Source of the DNA: Planctomycetota bacterium
Lineage (GTDB): Bacteria > Planctomycetota > Phycisphaerae > UBA1845 > PWPN01
Assembly: GCA_022711465.1 (NCBI GenBank)
Contig: JAKLEZ010000015.1
Coordinates: 1 to 64,000 of the forward strand
Reading direction: 5' to 3'
Length of the DNA stretch: 64,000 bases
The notes under the pieces: model-generated
What the model was told of the DNA's origin: nothing
The model's input: the letters and a program-made list of their open reading frames with translations, nothing else
The model's database searches: none
Translations under genes and position numbers: made by a program
Shown here: piece after piece, positions 48,291-59,020 of the stretch
Numbering within the stretch: position 1 is the first letter of the stretch
How the letters are laid out: the number at the start of each line of letters is the position of its first letter

Positions 48291-49922
48291 CTACTCCTTG
48301 TCCAGCTTCCGGTAGTTCCAGTCCAGGATGTCCAGCCGCTTGAGATCCTGAGCCAGGCGGACCAGAAACGCGGTGTAGTCCTTCCGCTCAGCCGGTGACC
48401 ATAACACCTCCGACATGGCCGCCGCCCGCGGAAAGGCCATGTACTCAACCTGCCGCGTGGTCGGCAGATACTCCGCCCACAGCTGGCACTGGGCCCCGAG
48501 AATGTGCTTGGCCTCCTCCGGCTTCATCTCCTTCGGAATCGGCTCGTACTCGTACACCTTCTTCAGCGGAAGGTTGCCTCCGATGGCCAGCGGTTCCTTT
48601 TCTGGAGGACCCTGGTAGTAGTCGAAGTAGGTCCACCCCGTCGGGGCCATGACCACGTCGTGCCCCTCCTTGGCCGCGGCGATGCCCCCTCGCTCCCCTC
48701 GCCAGGACATGACCACGGCGCCGGGAGCCAGACCACCCTCGAGAATCTCGTCCCACCCGATGAGCCGCCGCCCTTTCTGGGCGAGAAACGTGTCCATCTG
48801 CTTGATGAACCAGCTCTGCATCTGGTCCTCGTCCTTCAGGCCAAGCTCCTTGATGCGGGCCTGCACCACCGGGCTTGCCTTCCACTGCTCCTTCGTCGCC
48901 TCGTCGCCGCCAATGTGAATGATCTTGCTCGGGAACAGCGCCAGAACCTCAGTCAGCACGTCCTGCACAAACCCGATCGTCTTGTCCGTCGGAATGTAAA
49001 TGTCCGGGCAGACCCCCCAGACCGTCCACGGCTTCAGCGGCTGGTCCGGGTGGCAGCCCAACTCCGGATACGCAGCGATCGCCGCCCGGGCGTGACCCGG
49101 CATCTCGATCTCCGGAACCACGTTGATGTGCCGGTCGGCCGCATAGCCCACAATCTCCCGGAGGTCGTCCTGCGTGTAAAAGCCACCGTGCGGGCGGCCG
49201 TCAAACTTCCACGGCTTCTTGCCGGCATGCCCGACAACCGTCTCGTCACGCCAGGCCCCGACTTCGGTCAGCTTCGGGTACTTCTTGATCTCGATCCGCC
49301 AGCCCTGATCGTCGGTCAGGTGAAGCTGCAGACTGTTGAACTTGTGCAGGGCCAGAACGTCGATGAGCTTGAGCACAAACGTCTTCGGCATGAAGTGCCG
49401 CGAGGTGTCGAGCATCAGGCCACGCCAACCGAACCGCGGATAGTCGGTGATCGACACGCAAGGCACCACCCAGCTCGCCCCCACCACCGGAGCCTGCCGG
49501 AAGACCGCCGGGGGCAACATCTGAAGCAGCGACTGGATCCCGTAGAACAGACCCGCCGGCTTGGGCCCGGTGATCAGAACGCGATTCACCGCCACATCCA
49601 GCTGATAGCCCTCGTCGCCAAGCTGCCGGAGCGATTCGTCGATCCGCAACACGATCGCGCCGTCCCGAGGTTCGCCACCGTCGGCGAGCTGCAGACGACA
49701 ACCCATCGCTGGGGCAAGCCCGTCCACCAGTTTGCGGGCTTCGGCCACCGCAGGACCGCTCGCCACCACCACCGTCCCGGAGGTGATCGTGAATCCACCC
49801 GAACCCGCCTTCATCTCCACCGGTATCGGAACAAGCATCGTCGTCCCTCCGCCCAATTGGTTTCCCGAATCAGTGGCCGCACCCACGCACACCAGAAACG
49901 AGACCAACATCGCTTGGCACAT
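48291..49922 (-). CDS. GH20 beta-N-acetylhexosaminidase, exported
   Basis: The 543-residue protein starts at the ATG at 49922 (GGGAGA ribosome site) with a short signal peptide. An N-terminal GH20b-type domain is followed by the GH20 barrel. Signatures are RGLMLDTSRHFMPK, LHLTDDQGWRIEIK, EIEMPGHARAAI and the catalytic Asp-Glu pair in HIGGDEATKEQW. It should cleave terminal GlcNAc or GalNAc from chitin-like, mucin-type or peptidoglycan-derived glycans. It is a single gene beside the envelope cluster. Confidence 0.92.
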   Translation of the reverse strand: MCQAMLVSFLVCVGAATDSGNQLGGGTTMLVPIPVEMKAGSGGFTITSGTVVVASGPAVAEARKLVDGLAPAMGCRLQLADGGEPRDGAIVLRIDESLRQLGDEGYQLDVAVNRVLITGPKPAGLFYGIQSLLQMLPPAVFRQAPVVGASWVVPCVSITDYPRFGWRGLMLDTSRHFMPKTFVLKLIDVLALHKFNSLQLHLTDDQGWRIEIKKYPKLTEVGAWRDETVVGHAGKKPWKFDGRPHGGFYTQDDLREIVGYAADRHINVVPEIEMPGHARAAIAAYPELGCHPDQPLKPWTVWGVCPDIYIPTDKTIGFVQDVLTEVLALFPSKIIHIGGDEATKEQWKASPVVQARIKELGLKDEDQMQSWFIKQMDTFLAQKGRRLIGWDEILEGGLAPGAVVMSWRGERGGIAAAKEGHDVVMAPTGWTYFDYYQGPPEKEPLAIGGNLPLKKVYEYEPIPKEMKPEEAKHILGAQCQLWAEYLPTTRQVEYMAFPRAAAMSEVLWSPAERKDYTAFLVRLAQDLKRLDILDWNYRKLDKE

Positions 49923-50378
49923 CACCAGTCTCCCTGCAGCTAAGGCCCTCGAGAGCGAACGGCTCCCACTGAATCGCAGACGGCCCTATCGTATCCCCAG
50001 ATCGTTCAAGATCCACCCCCTTCACCCACCGCCGCCGAGCGCCGGCGCTGGAGCACCTCCGCGATGGCAGGTAACATACCCTGCACCGGAAAAGACGCAC
50101 CCCCTGCATCCGGTTTCCGGGACGCGTGGAATGCCCGCTCGCCGCCATGTGCCCAACAGCATCTGCTGACTGAAACCGACGCCCATGCCGTTCCGCGGCG
50201 GTCCGGAACCACCCACCACCAGGCACCCCCCTCCCGGCCGAGCCACGCCCGTCCCAGGGCCGAGACAGAACGCCGCTTGTCGCCACCGGACACCGCTCCA
50301 CCTCGAAAACGAGGTCGCCGGATAACACCACGTCGGTTATGCTGGAGATACCTTGTGCTTCGAGCCACGGAGACGCTT
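49923..50378. other. Region between divergent GH20 and PQQ-propeller genes
   Basis: About 456 bases containing two divergent promoters that I cannot pinpoint. The open frames here lack coding character, and no hairpin or remnant is apparent. Confidence 0.4.
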
Positions 50379-51899
50379 ATGAACGCAACAGGCAGTCGAT
50401 CGGCACTCTGGCTCTGTGTTCTGGGTTCAGCCATCGTCACCGCGGCCGCTCTGGCCGCCGATCAGCCCCAGTGGGGTGAGCGATTCTCCCGCAGCATGAT
50501 CTCCCATGAGAAAAACCTGCCCGACGCGTTCGATCTCAAGACCGACCGCAATGTCAAATGGTCGGCCGCGCTCGGCACGGAAACCAACTCCAGCCCGGTG
50601 GTCGCGGGCGGCAGAGTCTTCATCGGCACCAACAACGCCAAGCCGCGCGATCCCCAGCATCAGGGCGATTGCGGCGTGGTCCTGTGCCTCGACGAGGGCG
50701 ACGGGCGGCTGGTGTGGCAGCTCGTCGTGCCCAAGAAGGGTCCCAACCCATTCATGGACTGGCCTAACACCGGCATGGTCTCGCCGGTCACCGTCGAAGA
50801 CCGCCGCGTCTATCTGGTCTCCAACCGCAACGAGGTCATGTGCCTCGACCTGGACGGCATGGCCAACGGCAACGACGGACCCTACAAGGACGAAGGTCGA
50901 CACATGGCGGCGCCCGACGCCCCACCGGCCCCGGTCAATCCCACCGACGCCGACATCCTCTGGCTGTACGACATGGAGAAGCTGGGCGTCCACTCGCATG
51001 ACGCCGCCCACGCCTCCATCCTCGTATATGGCGATTGCCTCTATCTGTGTACCTCCAACGGCGTGGCCGACGATCACCTCAGCATCCCCTCGCCCGACGC
51101 GCCCAGCCTGGTCGTCTTCAACAAGGACACCGGCAAACTCGTGGCCCGCGACAACGAGCATATGGCCCCCCGAACCATCCACAACACCTGGTCCTCACCC
51201 TCCCTCGGCGAGGTCGACGGCCGGCCACTGATCTTCTTCGCCGGCGGTGATGGCATCGTGTACGCGTTCGAACCCGTCTCCTCGCCTCCGCCCGGCGACT
51301 CAGTCCACAACCTCAAACGCGTCTGGAGCTTCGACTGCGACCCGGCCGCCCCCAAGGAGGATGTCTTCAAGTACCAGGACAACCGCACCGAAAGCCCCAG
51401 CAACATCACCGGCATGCCCGTGTTCCACAACAACCGCGTTTACGTCGAGGCCGGCGGTGACTACTGGCATGGAAAGCCCCAGACCTGGCTGAAGTGCATC
51501 GACGCCACCGGGACCGGGGACATCACCCGCAGCGGCAAACTCTGGTCCTACCCCCTGAACCGCTTCTGCATGAGCACACCCTCCGTCATGGGCGATCTGG
51601 TCTTCATCGGCGACTGCGGACGCGAGGTCCACTGCGTCGATGCCCACACCGGCCGGCCTTACTGGACCCACCGCGTCCGCGGTGAAATCTGGGCCTCGCT
51701 GCTCGTCGCCGACGGCAAGGTCTACGCCGCCAGCCGCAGCGGCGAGCTCTCCATCCTCGCCGCCCAACGCGAAAAAAAGGTCATCCGAACCATCAACCTC
51801 GGCGGACCCGTCCACGCCACGCCCATCGCCGCCAACGGCACCCTCTACCTGGCCACCATGACCCGACTCTACGCCATCCAGCAGCCGCCGAACCCCTGA
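50379..51899 (+). CDS. Exported PQQ-like beta-propeller protein
   Basis: From the ATG at 50379 the protein has 506 residues, with a signal peptide (LWLCVLGSAIVTAAALAADQ). Propeller blades recur as WSAALGTETNSSPVVAGGRVFIGT, VVLCLDEGDGRLVWQL and REVHCVDAHTGRPYWTHR. The family in planctomycetes is large and mostly uncharacterised; true quinoprotein cofactor binding cannot be asserted. It reads towards the MacB permease gene and is monocistronic. Confidence 0.83.
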   Translation: MNATGSRSALWLCVLGSAIVTAAALAADQPQWGERFSRSMISHEKNLPDAFDLKTDRNVKWSAALGTETNSSPVVAGGRVFIGTNNAKPRDPQHQGDCGVVLCLDEGDGRLVWQLVVPKKGPNPFMDWPNTGMVSPVTVEDRRVYLVSNRNEVMCLDLDGMANGNDGPYKDEGRHMAAPDAPPAPVNPTDADILWLYDMEKLGVHSHDAAHASILVYGDCLYLCTSNGVADDHLSIPSPDAPSLVVFNKDTGKLVARDNEHMAPRTIHNTWSSPSLGEVDGRPLIFFAGGDGIVYAFEPVSSPPPGDSVHNLKRVWSFDCDPAAPKEDVFKYQDNRTESPSNITGMPVFHNNRVYVEAGGDYWHGKPQTWLKCIDATGTGDITRSGKLWSYPLNRFCMSTPSVMGDLVFIGDCGREVHCVDAHTGRPYWTHRVRGEIWASLLVADGKVYAASRSGELSILAAQREKKVIRTINLGGPVHATPIAANGTLYLATMTRLYAIQQPPNP

Positions 51900-51919
51900 A
51901 CGCCCACCACCCCCCGGCC

Positions 51920-53307
51920 CTATTCGTACCTCAACGCCTCAATCGGATCCAGCCGCGAGGCCTTCCACGCCGGGTAGTAACCGAAAATCACCCCCACGGT
52001 CACCGAGACCGCTACCGACGCCACAATCGCCCCAACCGACAGCTCCGTCGGCCACTGCATGAACGCCCGAACCAGCAGCGAACTGCCCCGGCCCAGCAGG
52101 ATCCCAATCACCCCGCCAAGCATGCACAAAACCACGGCCTCAACCAGAAACTGTCGGAGAATGTCCCGGGCCCTCGCCCCCACCGCCATCCGCAGGCCGA
52201 TCTCCCGGGTCCGCTCCGTCACCGAGACCATCATGATGTTCATGATGCCCACCCCACCCACAATCAACGAGATGAACGCCACGCACAACAACAGGTTGGT
52301 GATTCGACTGGTCGTCGAGGAAAACATCTTGGTCATCTCGGTCATGTCCCGGATGTTGAAATCGTCCAGCTCGCCCTCGCCGATCCGGTGACGCTCACGC
52401 AACAGCTGCGTGATCTGACGTATCGCCTGCTCCAGTTCGTTGGGCGACGCGGCCGCAACCATGATCTGATCCACGTTCGTGAATCGTACCAACGTGGGCG
52501 TGTTCGCCAGCTCGGTCTGCGACGGAACCGGATACAGGTTCTCCTTGCCGGGATACAGCTCGCTCAGCGTGTTGACCGAGCTCGAACCCGAAGAGCTCGC
52601 GGCACTCTGATTCACGCTGGCCAGGTTCGTGCCGGCCACACGACGCTTGATCGTCGTCCACGGGGCCAGCAGCACATCGTCCTGATCCATGCCCATGAGG
52701 TTCGCCCCCTTGGGGGCCAGCACCCCCACAACCTTGAAGGCCACATTCTGAACCCGGACTTCCTGCCCGATCGGCGACTGGCCCAGGAAAAGCTCGCGAA
52801 CCAACGTCTGGCCAAGCAGGCATACCTTGCTCGCGTTGCGCACATCCTGGTCCGTGAACGGCTCACCCTCGGCCAGGTTGCCCCAGTTGCGAACCTCAAG
52901 AAACGAGGGCGTCGTACCCCAGATGAACGTCGGCACCCAGTTCCGGTTACCGTAAATCACCTGTGTGCGCGCCCGTACCACCGGCGCCGTCGCCCTCACC
53001 GCCGGACACTCTCGAAAAATGGCATCCGCGTCTTCCGGCGTCAGGGTCATGACACTGCCGGCACCAAAGGTCACCCCCCCGCTCGCCGCCGACCCGGGAG
53101 CCACCAGCAGGTTGTCTACCCCCATGCTGGTGATCGACTTCTTGATGAACGACGAGGTGCCGTTGCCAATCTCCATCATCGCGATCACCGCAGATACGCC
53201 GATGATGATGCCCAGCGTCGTCAGGGCGCTGCGCATGACATTGCGCCGCAGGGCCCGAAAAGCCGTCCGCAGTATTCGGGCATGCAGTCGCGCCGACAGC
53301 CAGGCGG

Positions 53308-53311
<4 letters not shown>
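51920..53311 (-). CDS. MacB/FtsX-type ABC transporter permease
   Basis: The 463-residue protein has an N-terminal helix (TTLGIIIGVSAVIAMMEIGNG), a large MacB-PCD periplasmic domain (about 45-330) and three C-terminal helices of the FtsX domain (LLLCVAFISLIVGGVGIMNIMMVSVTERTREIG). The periplasmic domain has a Ser-rich insertion. The start overlaps the ATPase gene stop (ATGA). Together with the ATPase and the MacA-like protein it forms a tripartite efflux or lipoprotein-release pump. Confidence 0.9.
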
Positions 53312-54036
<725 letters not shown>

Positions 54037-54057
54037 GCTCTCCGATTTCCAACCTGC

Positions 54058-55425
54058 CTACTGCGGCCGACGCTGACTCCTGATCTGCGGCGTGAACGGA
54101 CTCCGGGTCCCGCCTCCGTCAATCTTGATGACTTCCCCGATCACGACCTCCATCCCTTCATTGAGCACACCCCCCGGCACTTCAGTCATCGATCCGTCGG
54201 TCAAACCGGTGTCAACCGCCACCGGGCGAACCAACAAACCATCTTGAACCCATACCGTACCCTTGTTCTGTGACCTCTTGACACCCGGAGGCCCTGAACC
54301 CGCCGGCTTCGATGAGACCGGCCTGGAAACCGCCCAACCCGAGGGTGAGGCCGCCATGCCCCGGCTGCCCATGCCGCCAGACTCCGCTCGAGCCTCCGGA
54401 ACAACCTGCTCCGGCGCGGGTACATACCGCAGGGCGGCGTTCGCCACCATCAACACATCTTTGCGGCGGGTCACTTCAAACTGCACATTGGCCGTCAGGT
54501 AAGGAAGCAGCCGACCGTTCGAGTTGTCGGTCGTGATCTCCACCGTATAGGTGACCACGTTCTGGGTCATGCTTGCATTCAGCCGGATCTTGCTGACCTC
54601 ACCGTGAAAAACCTCGCCCGGATGAGCATCAACCGTGAAGCTGACCGGCTGGCCAACCGTGATCCGCCCAATGTCCGCCTCGTTCACCGACGCCCAGACC
54701 TGCATCCGGGTCAGGTCCTTCGCAATCAGGAACAGACTCGGTGCGTTCAAACTGGCCACCACCGTCTGGCCAATGTTGACCCGCCGGGCAATGATGATCC
54801 CCTTGACCGGCGACTTGATCGTGCAGTAGCCGAGGTTGGTGCGAAAACGCCGCAGGCTCGCTTCCGACTGAAGCACCGCCTTCTGTGCCTGGACAATCGT
54901 GGCTTCGCCGACACCCACCGTGGCTTTGGCCGTCTCGTACGCGGCCTCGTAGGAATCGAAGTCCGTGGCCGACAGGGCCCGGGAAATGCCCAGCTCTTTG
55001 GCCCTGGTCCAGTTTTTCTCCGCCTGGTGAAGCTTGGCTTTCATCTGCTCGAGATCAGCCTGGGCCTTCAGCACACTGGCCTTGGCCTGCTCCAGCTGAG
55101 CCTCCGCCTGGGCCACATCGGCCGCATACAGCGAATCGTCAATGTGGGCCAGAACCGTGCCAACCTCCACCGGAGAACTGTAGTCCACCGTCTCGCCCCG
55201 GGGATCCTGGCCAAACATCTCGATCCTGCCCGCCACCTGGGCACCCACGTCAATGACCTCTTCCGGCTCCACCGTCCCGGTGGCGCTGATGCTCACCAGC
55301 AGATCGCCACGCTGAACTACGGCGGTGCGGTACGAAGGCGGTTCACCCTCCGAGTAATGCCAGTACGCATACCCTCCGCCCGCCGCTGCCGCCAAAACCA
55401 CAATGACGACCAGTAGTCCTCTCAT
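54058..55425 (-). CDS. MacA/HlyD-type periplasmic adaptor
   Basis: From the ATG at 55425 (GGGGAG ribosome site) the protein has 455 residues. It comprises an N-terminal anchor (LLVVIVVLAAAAGGGYAYW), split biotinyl-lipoyl halves (GTVEPEEVIDVGAQVAGRI and YCTIKSPVKGIIIARRVNIG), a central coiled-coil hairpin (AEAQLEQAKASVLKAQADLEQMKAKL), and a beta-barrel end with a Ser/Pro/Gly-rich insertion. It connects the ABC pump to an outer-membrane channel, which is not encoded nearby. Confidence 0.88.
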   Translation of the reverse strand: MRGLLVVIVVLAAAAGGGYAYWHYSEGEPPSYRTAVVQRGDLLVSISATGTVEPEEVIDVGAQVAGRIEMFGQDPRGETVDYSSPVEVGTVLAHIDDSLYAADVAQAEAQLEQAKASVLKAQADLEQMKAKLHQAEKNWTRAKELGISRALSATDFDSYEAAYETAKATVGVGEATIVQAQKAVLQSEASLRRFRTNLGYCTIKSPVKGIIIARRVNIGQTVVASLNAPSLFLIAKDLTRMQVWASVNEADIGRITVGQPVSFTVDAHPGEVFHGEVSKIRLNASMTQNVVTYTVEITTDNSNGRLLPYLTANVQFEVTRRKDVLMVANAALRYVPAPEQVVPEARAESGGMGSRGMAASPSGWAVSRPVSSKPAGSGPPGVKRSQNKGTVWVQDGLLVRPVAVDTGLTDGSMTEVPGGVLNEGMEVVIGEVIKIDGGGTRSPFTPQIRSQRRPQ

Positions 55426-55679
55426 GTCCAGTCTCCCCAGGAGTGCATCATCAGCGACGGCACTTGGGCTCGCCTCTCGCTTGCTCGCGACCCGCGGATG
55501 CAGCCCCGCACCGACAGGTCGATCCCTCGGGAGCGGCCGTCGCACCCGGACCTCAGAGTCTACCCGATCCGACGCTCCAGTGCGCTGCCGGCGGCATTGA
55601 CCCCAAAACCCAAATCCTGAACCATCCCCACTGTAACACCCCGACGCCGGCCGGCGTCCAACCGGTAGGAGAGTGCTCC

Positions 55680-56210
55680 GTGAACCAAGACGCACGATTC
55701 AAGGCCCTGATCGAAGCCCACCAGGACCGGATCTACCGCATCTGCTGCTGCTACATCCGCGACCAGCACGAGCGTCAGGATGCCTGTCAGGAGGTCTTGG
55801 TCCGCATCTGGCGAAGCCTGCCCGGCTTCGAGGGCCGATCCGACCTGAGCACGTGGATCCACCGCGTCACGGTCAACACCTGTCTCAGCCAGCTCCGCGC
55901 GGTCCAGCGCAGCAACCGCCTGATCGACAATCGGCCGCTGGATGATCCCGACATCCCTCCCCAAGCCGCACCTCCAGCCGATGCCGCCCTGGAAGACGAG
56001 GTCCGGCGTCTCCACGAGTGCATTCGCCGGCTTTCTCCACTCGAAAAAACACTCATCGCCCTCTACCTGGAAGATGTCGATGCCCGCGAAATGAGCGAAA
56101 TCCTCGGCATCTCCGAGGGCAATCTGCGCGTGCGACTGCACCGTACAAAACTGAAACTGAAGGACCTCTGGGAGTGCAACGATCATGAACCTCGACGGCA
56201 TCAAGGATAA
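55680..56210 (+). CDS. ECF-type RNA polymerase sigma factor
   Basis: A GTG at 55680 with TAGGAGAG upstream gives 176 residues. Region 2 reads DRIYRICCCYIRDQHERQDACQEVLVRIWRS (the acidic QDACQEV helix) and region 4 is DVDAREMSEILGISEGNLRVRLHRTKLKLK. Cys residues cluster in region 2 (RICCCY). The gene overlaps the next one by 26 bases, so the latter is a likely regulator of it. Confidence 0.88.
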   Translation: MNQDARFKALIEAHQDRIYRICCCYIRDQHERQDACQEVLVRIWRSLPGFEGRSDLSTWIHRVTVNTCLSQLRAVQRSNRLIDNRPLDDPDIPPQAAPPADAALEDEVRRLHECIRRLSPLEKTLIALYLEDVDAREMSEILGISEGNLRVRLHRTKLKLKDLWECNDHEPRRHQG

Positions 56211-56961
56211 GGTCCGGCAAGTCAAGGCTCCACCCGTCGGCCGGGCTGATCAGGAAAACGGATCCCGGTCGCTGGCCGATCTCATCGTCCGATTGCGCGC
56301 CGCCGACGACCGGATGCGCGGGGGGATGCGGAAAGCACTCCCCCTGTACGCCATTGCCGTGCTCTGTTGGCTCCTGGTGCTCGTCGTCATGACCTGGTTC
56401 CCGCCAAGACCTCGACCGGCCAGCGAAGTGCTGTTCTGGATCGTCCTCACTGCAATCTACTTCCTGCTGACCACCGCACTCCTCCGCCGGCTCCGCCGGA
56501 TGGCGAAGATCGATTACACCTCCCCGACGCGACAGTTCCTGGCGGCCGCCGAACAACGCTACGCTTTCATGCGGCCAGAAGACTACTGGGTCGCCGGCGT
56601 CGGCTGCCTGCTGCTCGGAGTGGTCGCCGGAACCTTCGTGGTCAACCTCATGACCCGTCGCTACTTCGGACCGGAACACCACACACTGATCATGGTGCTG
56701 TATGCCGTCTCCTACCTCGGCCTCTGTGCGATCGGCTTCACGTTCACCTACCGCAACTGGAAGCAAAGTCAGCGAGCACTCTGGTTCGAACTCCGACAGA
56801 TGCTCGCCGAGTTCGACCAAGAGGAAGCGGCCGCCACCCAGGGCCCCGTCAACCCCGTGGCCGCGGAAGGGCAGGATCACCCGGACCACCCCCCTCCCTG
56901 CAAGGCTGCCCGCCCAGAAACGCAGCCTCCTTGTCAGGATCGACCCCCGCCCAGCCAATGA
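56185..56961 (+). CDS. Membrane protein, possible anti-sigma factor
   Basis: The 258-residue protein has a charged N-terminal cytoplasmic segment, four hydrophobic helices (for example LPLYAIAVLCWLLVLVVMTWF, VLFWIVLTAIYFLLTTALL) and a disordered Pro-rich tail. No zinc-binding anti-sigma motif (HxxxCxxC) is present. The 26-base overlap with the ECF sigma gene is the main argument for a regulatory role; without it the protein would be called hypothetical. Confidence 0.6.
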   Translation: MNLDGIKDKVRQVKAPPVGRADQENGSRSLADLIVRLRAADDRMRGGMRKALPLYAIAVLCWLLVLVVMTWFPPRPRPASEVLFWIVLTAIYFLLTTALLRRLRRMAKIDYTSPTRQFLAAAEQRYAFMRPEDYWVAGVGCLLLGVVAGTFVVNLMTRRYFGPEHHTLIMVLYAVSYLGLCAIGFTFTYRNWKQSQRALWFELRQMLAEFDQEEAAATQGPVNPVAAEGQDHPDHPPPCKAARPETQPPCQDRPPPSQ

Positions 56962-57077
56962 CAGTGGGCGCACGTCTCCGTCGGAAGTCCGGGGACGGCC
57001 GCCCGTCGGTCATCGGGGCGGCAGGACACCCGTCCCACACCTGACAGGGCAGATTCCAAAGGAGCCAGAGGCTGACC

Positions 57078-58931
57078 ATGGCAAACCCGGGCGAACTGGC
57101 GGAAGACGAAGCCCAGCCCGGCGGCATCCTCGCTCGCCTGCAACAACCCATCATCACCCATGCCCGATGGCCGTGGGTGGTCGCACTCGCCGCCCTCCTC
57201 CTCACCCTCCCCTCCGTCGGCTCCGGACTGAGTTTCGATGACTACCACGCCAAGATCTTCTTCCTCCGGCCGGATAGCCCAGCCCGCCTGATGCCCTCCG
57301 CCCTCGACCTGTTCAGCTTCTTCAGGAGCCCCGATCAACTCGCCCAGCTTCGAGACATGGGCGCACCCTGGTGGACGTCCGGGCACATTCGGGCCGGCTT
57401 CTGGCGACCGCTGGCTTCGGCAACACACTGCCTCGACTATGCCCTCTGGCCGCATTCCCCATCCCTGATGCACCTCCACAGTGTCTTGTGGTACGCGGCC
57501 ACCGCGGCCATGGTCGCGGTCCTGTACCGCCGGCTCATGGGTCCGACCGTCGCCGCCGGCTTGGCCGCACTGCTCTACGCCATCGATGACACCCATGGCA
57601 ACGTGGCCGGCTTCGTGTGTAATCGCAGCGACCTGCCGGCCCTGCTGTGCGGGGCATTGTGCCTGCTCGCACACCATCGCTGGCGGCGCGAAGGCCGGTG
57701 GCCGTGGGCCGTCGCCGCCCCCATCAGCTTGCTCCTGAGCCTCCTGTTCAAAGAGGCGGGCATCGCCACCTGTGCTTACCTGGCCGCCTATGAACTGTCT
57801 CTCCGCAAGGATCCATGGCCTCAGCGACTCCTCGCCCTCGCCCCCTACGCGGCCGTGGTACTCGCCTGGCGACTGGTCTGGTCCGGACTGGGATACGGCA
57901 TCGTCGGGGTCCCGCTCTACGTGGACCCCCTCACCGAGCCCCTGCGGTTCGCTCGCGAGTTCATCGAGCGCGCCCCGCTGCTGCTGTTGGCCCAATGGAC
58001 ATTCGCGCCCTGCGAGGTCAGCTCTGCCCTCGCCCGGGGCTTGCCCGCCGTGTGGTGGGCGGCCGTCGCATGCCTGACCGTGATCGCATTCATCCTCGCG
58101 CCGCTCCTGCGGCAGGACCGCACCGCCCGGTTCTGGGCGACCGGCATGCTGCTGTCCGTTCTCCCCGCATGCGCGGCCTTTCCCATGGACCGCATGCTGG
58201 TGTGGATCGGGATCGGAACCATGGCCCTGGCGGCTCAGTTCCTCGTGCGGGTCGGTGATGCGATCCGGGGACCGGCCGACGATGCTTTCCGCCGGTCTCC
58301 CGCACGAGTGCTGGGCTGGCTCCTCGTGGCAGCCCACCTGATCATCGCCCCGCTGATCATGCCGATCCGGGCGGCATGGTTCATGGGACCACCCGGCCTC
58401 CTCGACCAGCTCCGCCCAGCCGAGCCAATGGACCCGTCGATCACCGGCCAGACGCTGATCGTCGTCAATCCCCCCGAGGCCCTGGTCCTGATGGAGTCCG
58501 TCCTGAAGTGGTCCGCCGACGGACAACCCCTGCCCCGGCGCTTGCGAGCCCTGACCTCGAGCCGCCTGCAACCGGTCGAGGTGCAACGCCTCGACGAACA
58601 GACCCTCACCCTCCGCCCCAAGGCGGGCTTCCTGAACGGCCTGGCCGATCCACTGGTTCGCGGACCAGACCGGCCCCTGGCCGTCGGTCAACGCATCGAG
58701 CTCTCCGGCATGACCGTCGAGATCACTCAACTCGGACCGGATCAACGCCCGACCGAGGCCCTGTTCCGCTTCCATGTGCCCCTGGAAGACAAGTCGCTGC
58801 GCTGGCTGCAGTGGCGCGACGGCCGGTTCGAGACCTTCATCCCTCCGCCGGTCGGCCGGAAAGTCCGGCTCCCAGGCGGCAGATTCGGCCTGCACGGCTT
58901 CCGCGCCCAAGGCCGCCAGGCCCAGGAATGA
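57078..58931 (+). CDS. Polytopic GT-C-like membrane protein
   Basis: The 617-residue protein has an acidic FDDYHAKIFFLR near the first membrane segment, FWRPLASATHCLDYALWP, and about ten membrane helices followed by a C-terminal soluble part. This resembles GT-C/TMTC-type glycosyltransferases or their relatives, in which an Asp in the first loop is catalytic. The C-terminal ~150 residues are a beta-rich domain of unknown fold. It is related in style to the partial gene at the right edge. Confidence 0.65.
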   Translation: MANPGELAEDEAQPGGILARLQQPIITHARWPWVVALAALLLTLPSVGSGLSFDDYHAKIFFLRPDSPARLMPSALDLFSFFRSPDQLAQLRDMGAPWWTSGHIRAGFWRPLASATHCLDYALWPHSPSLMHLHSVLWYAATAAMVAVLYRRLMGPTVAAGLAALLYAIDDTHGNVAGFVCNRSDLPALLCGALCLLAHHRWRREGRWPWAVAAPISLLLSLLFKEAGIATCAYLAAYELSLRKDPWPQRLLALAPYAAVVLAWRLVWSGLGYGIVGVPLYVDPLTEPLRFAREFIERAPLLLLAQWTFAPCEVSSALARGLPAVWWAAVACLTVIAFILAPLLRQDRTARFWATGMLLSVLPACAAFPMDRMLVWIGIGTMALAAQFLVRVGDAIRGPADDAFRRSPARVLGWLLVAAHLIIAPLIMPIRAAWFMGPPGLLDQLRPAEPMDPSITGQTLIVVNPPEALVLMESVLKWSADGQPLPRRLRALTSSRLQPVEVQRLDEQTLTLRPKAGFLNGLADPLVRGPDRPLAVGQRIELSGMTVEITQLGPDQRPTEALFRFHVPLEDKSLRWLQWRDGRFETFIPPPVGRKVRLPGGRFGLHGFRAQGRQAQE

Positions 58932-59020
58932 TGAACGCCGCGCCGTCTTGCCTTTATATAGAGGTCAAAAACGGTGGCGGCATGGCCGACCGCTCAGTGC
59001 CGCCAGCTGACCACCGCTCC

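Noticed and set aside
56934-58910. 658-codon open frame on the minus strand
   Set aside because: It is antisense to the GT-C-like membrane gene and has Gly/Gln/His-rich shadow composition with no domain.
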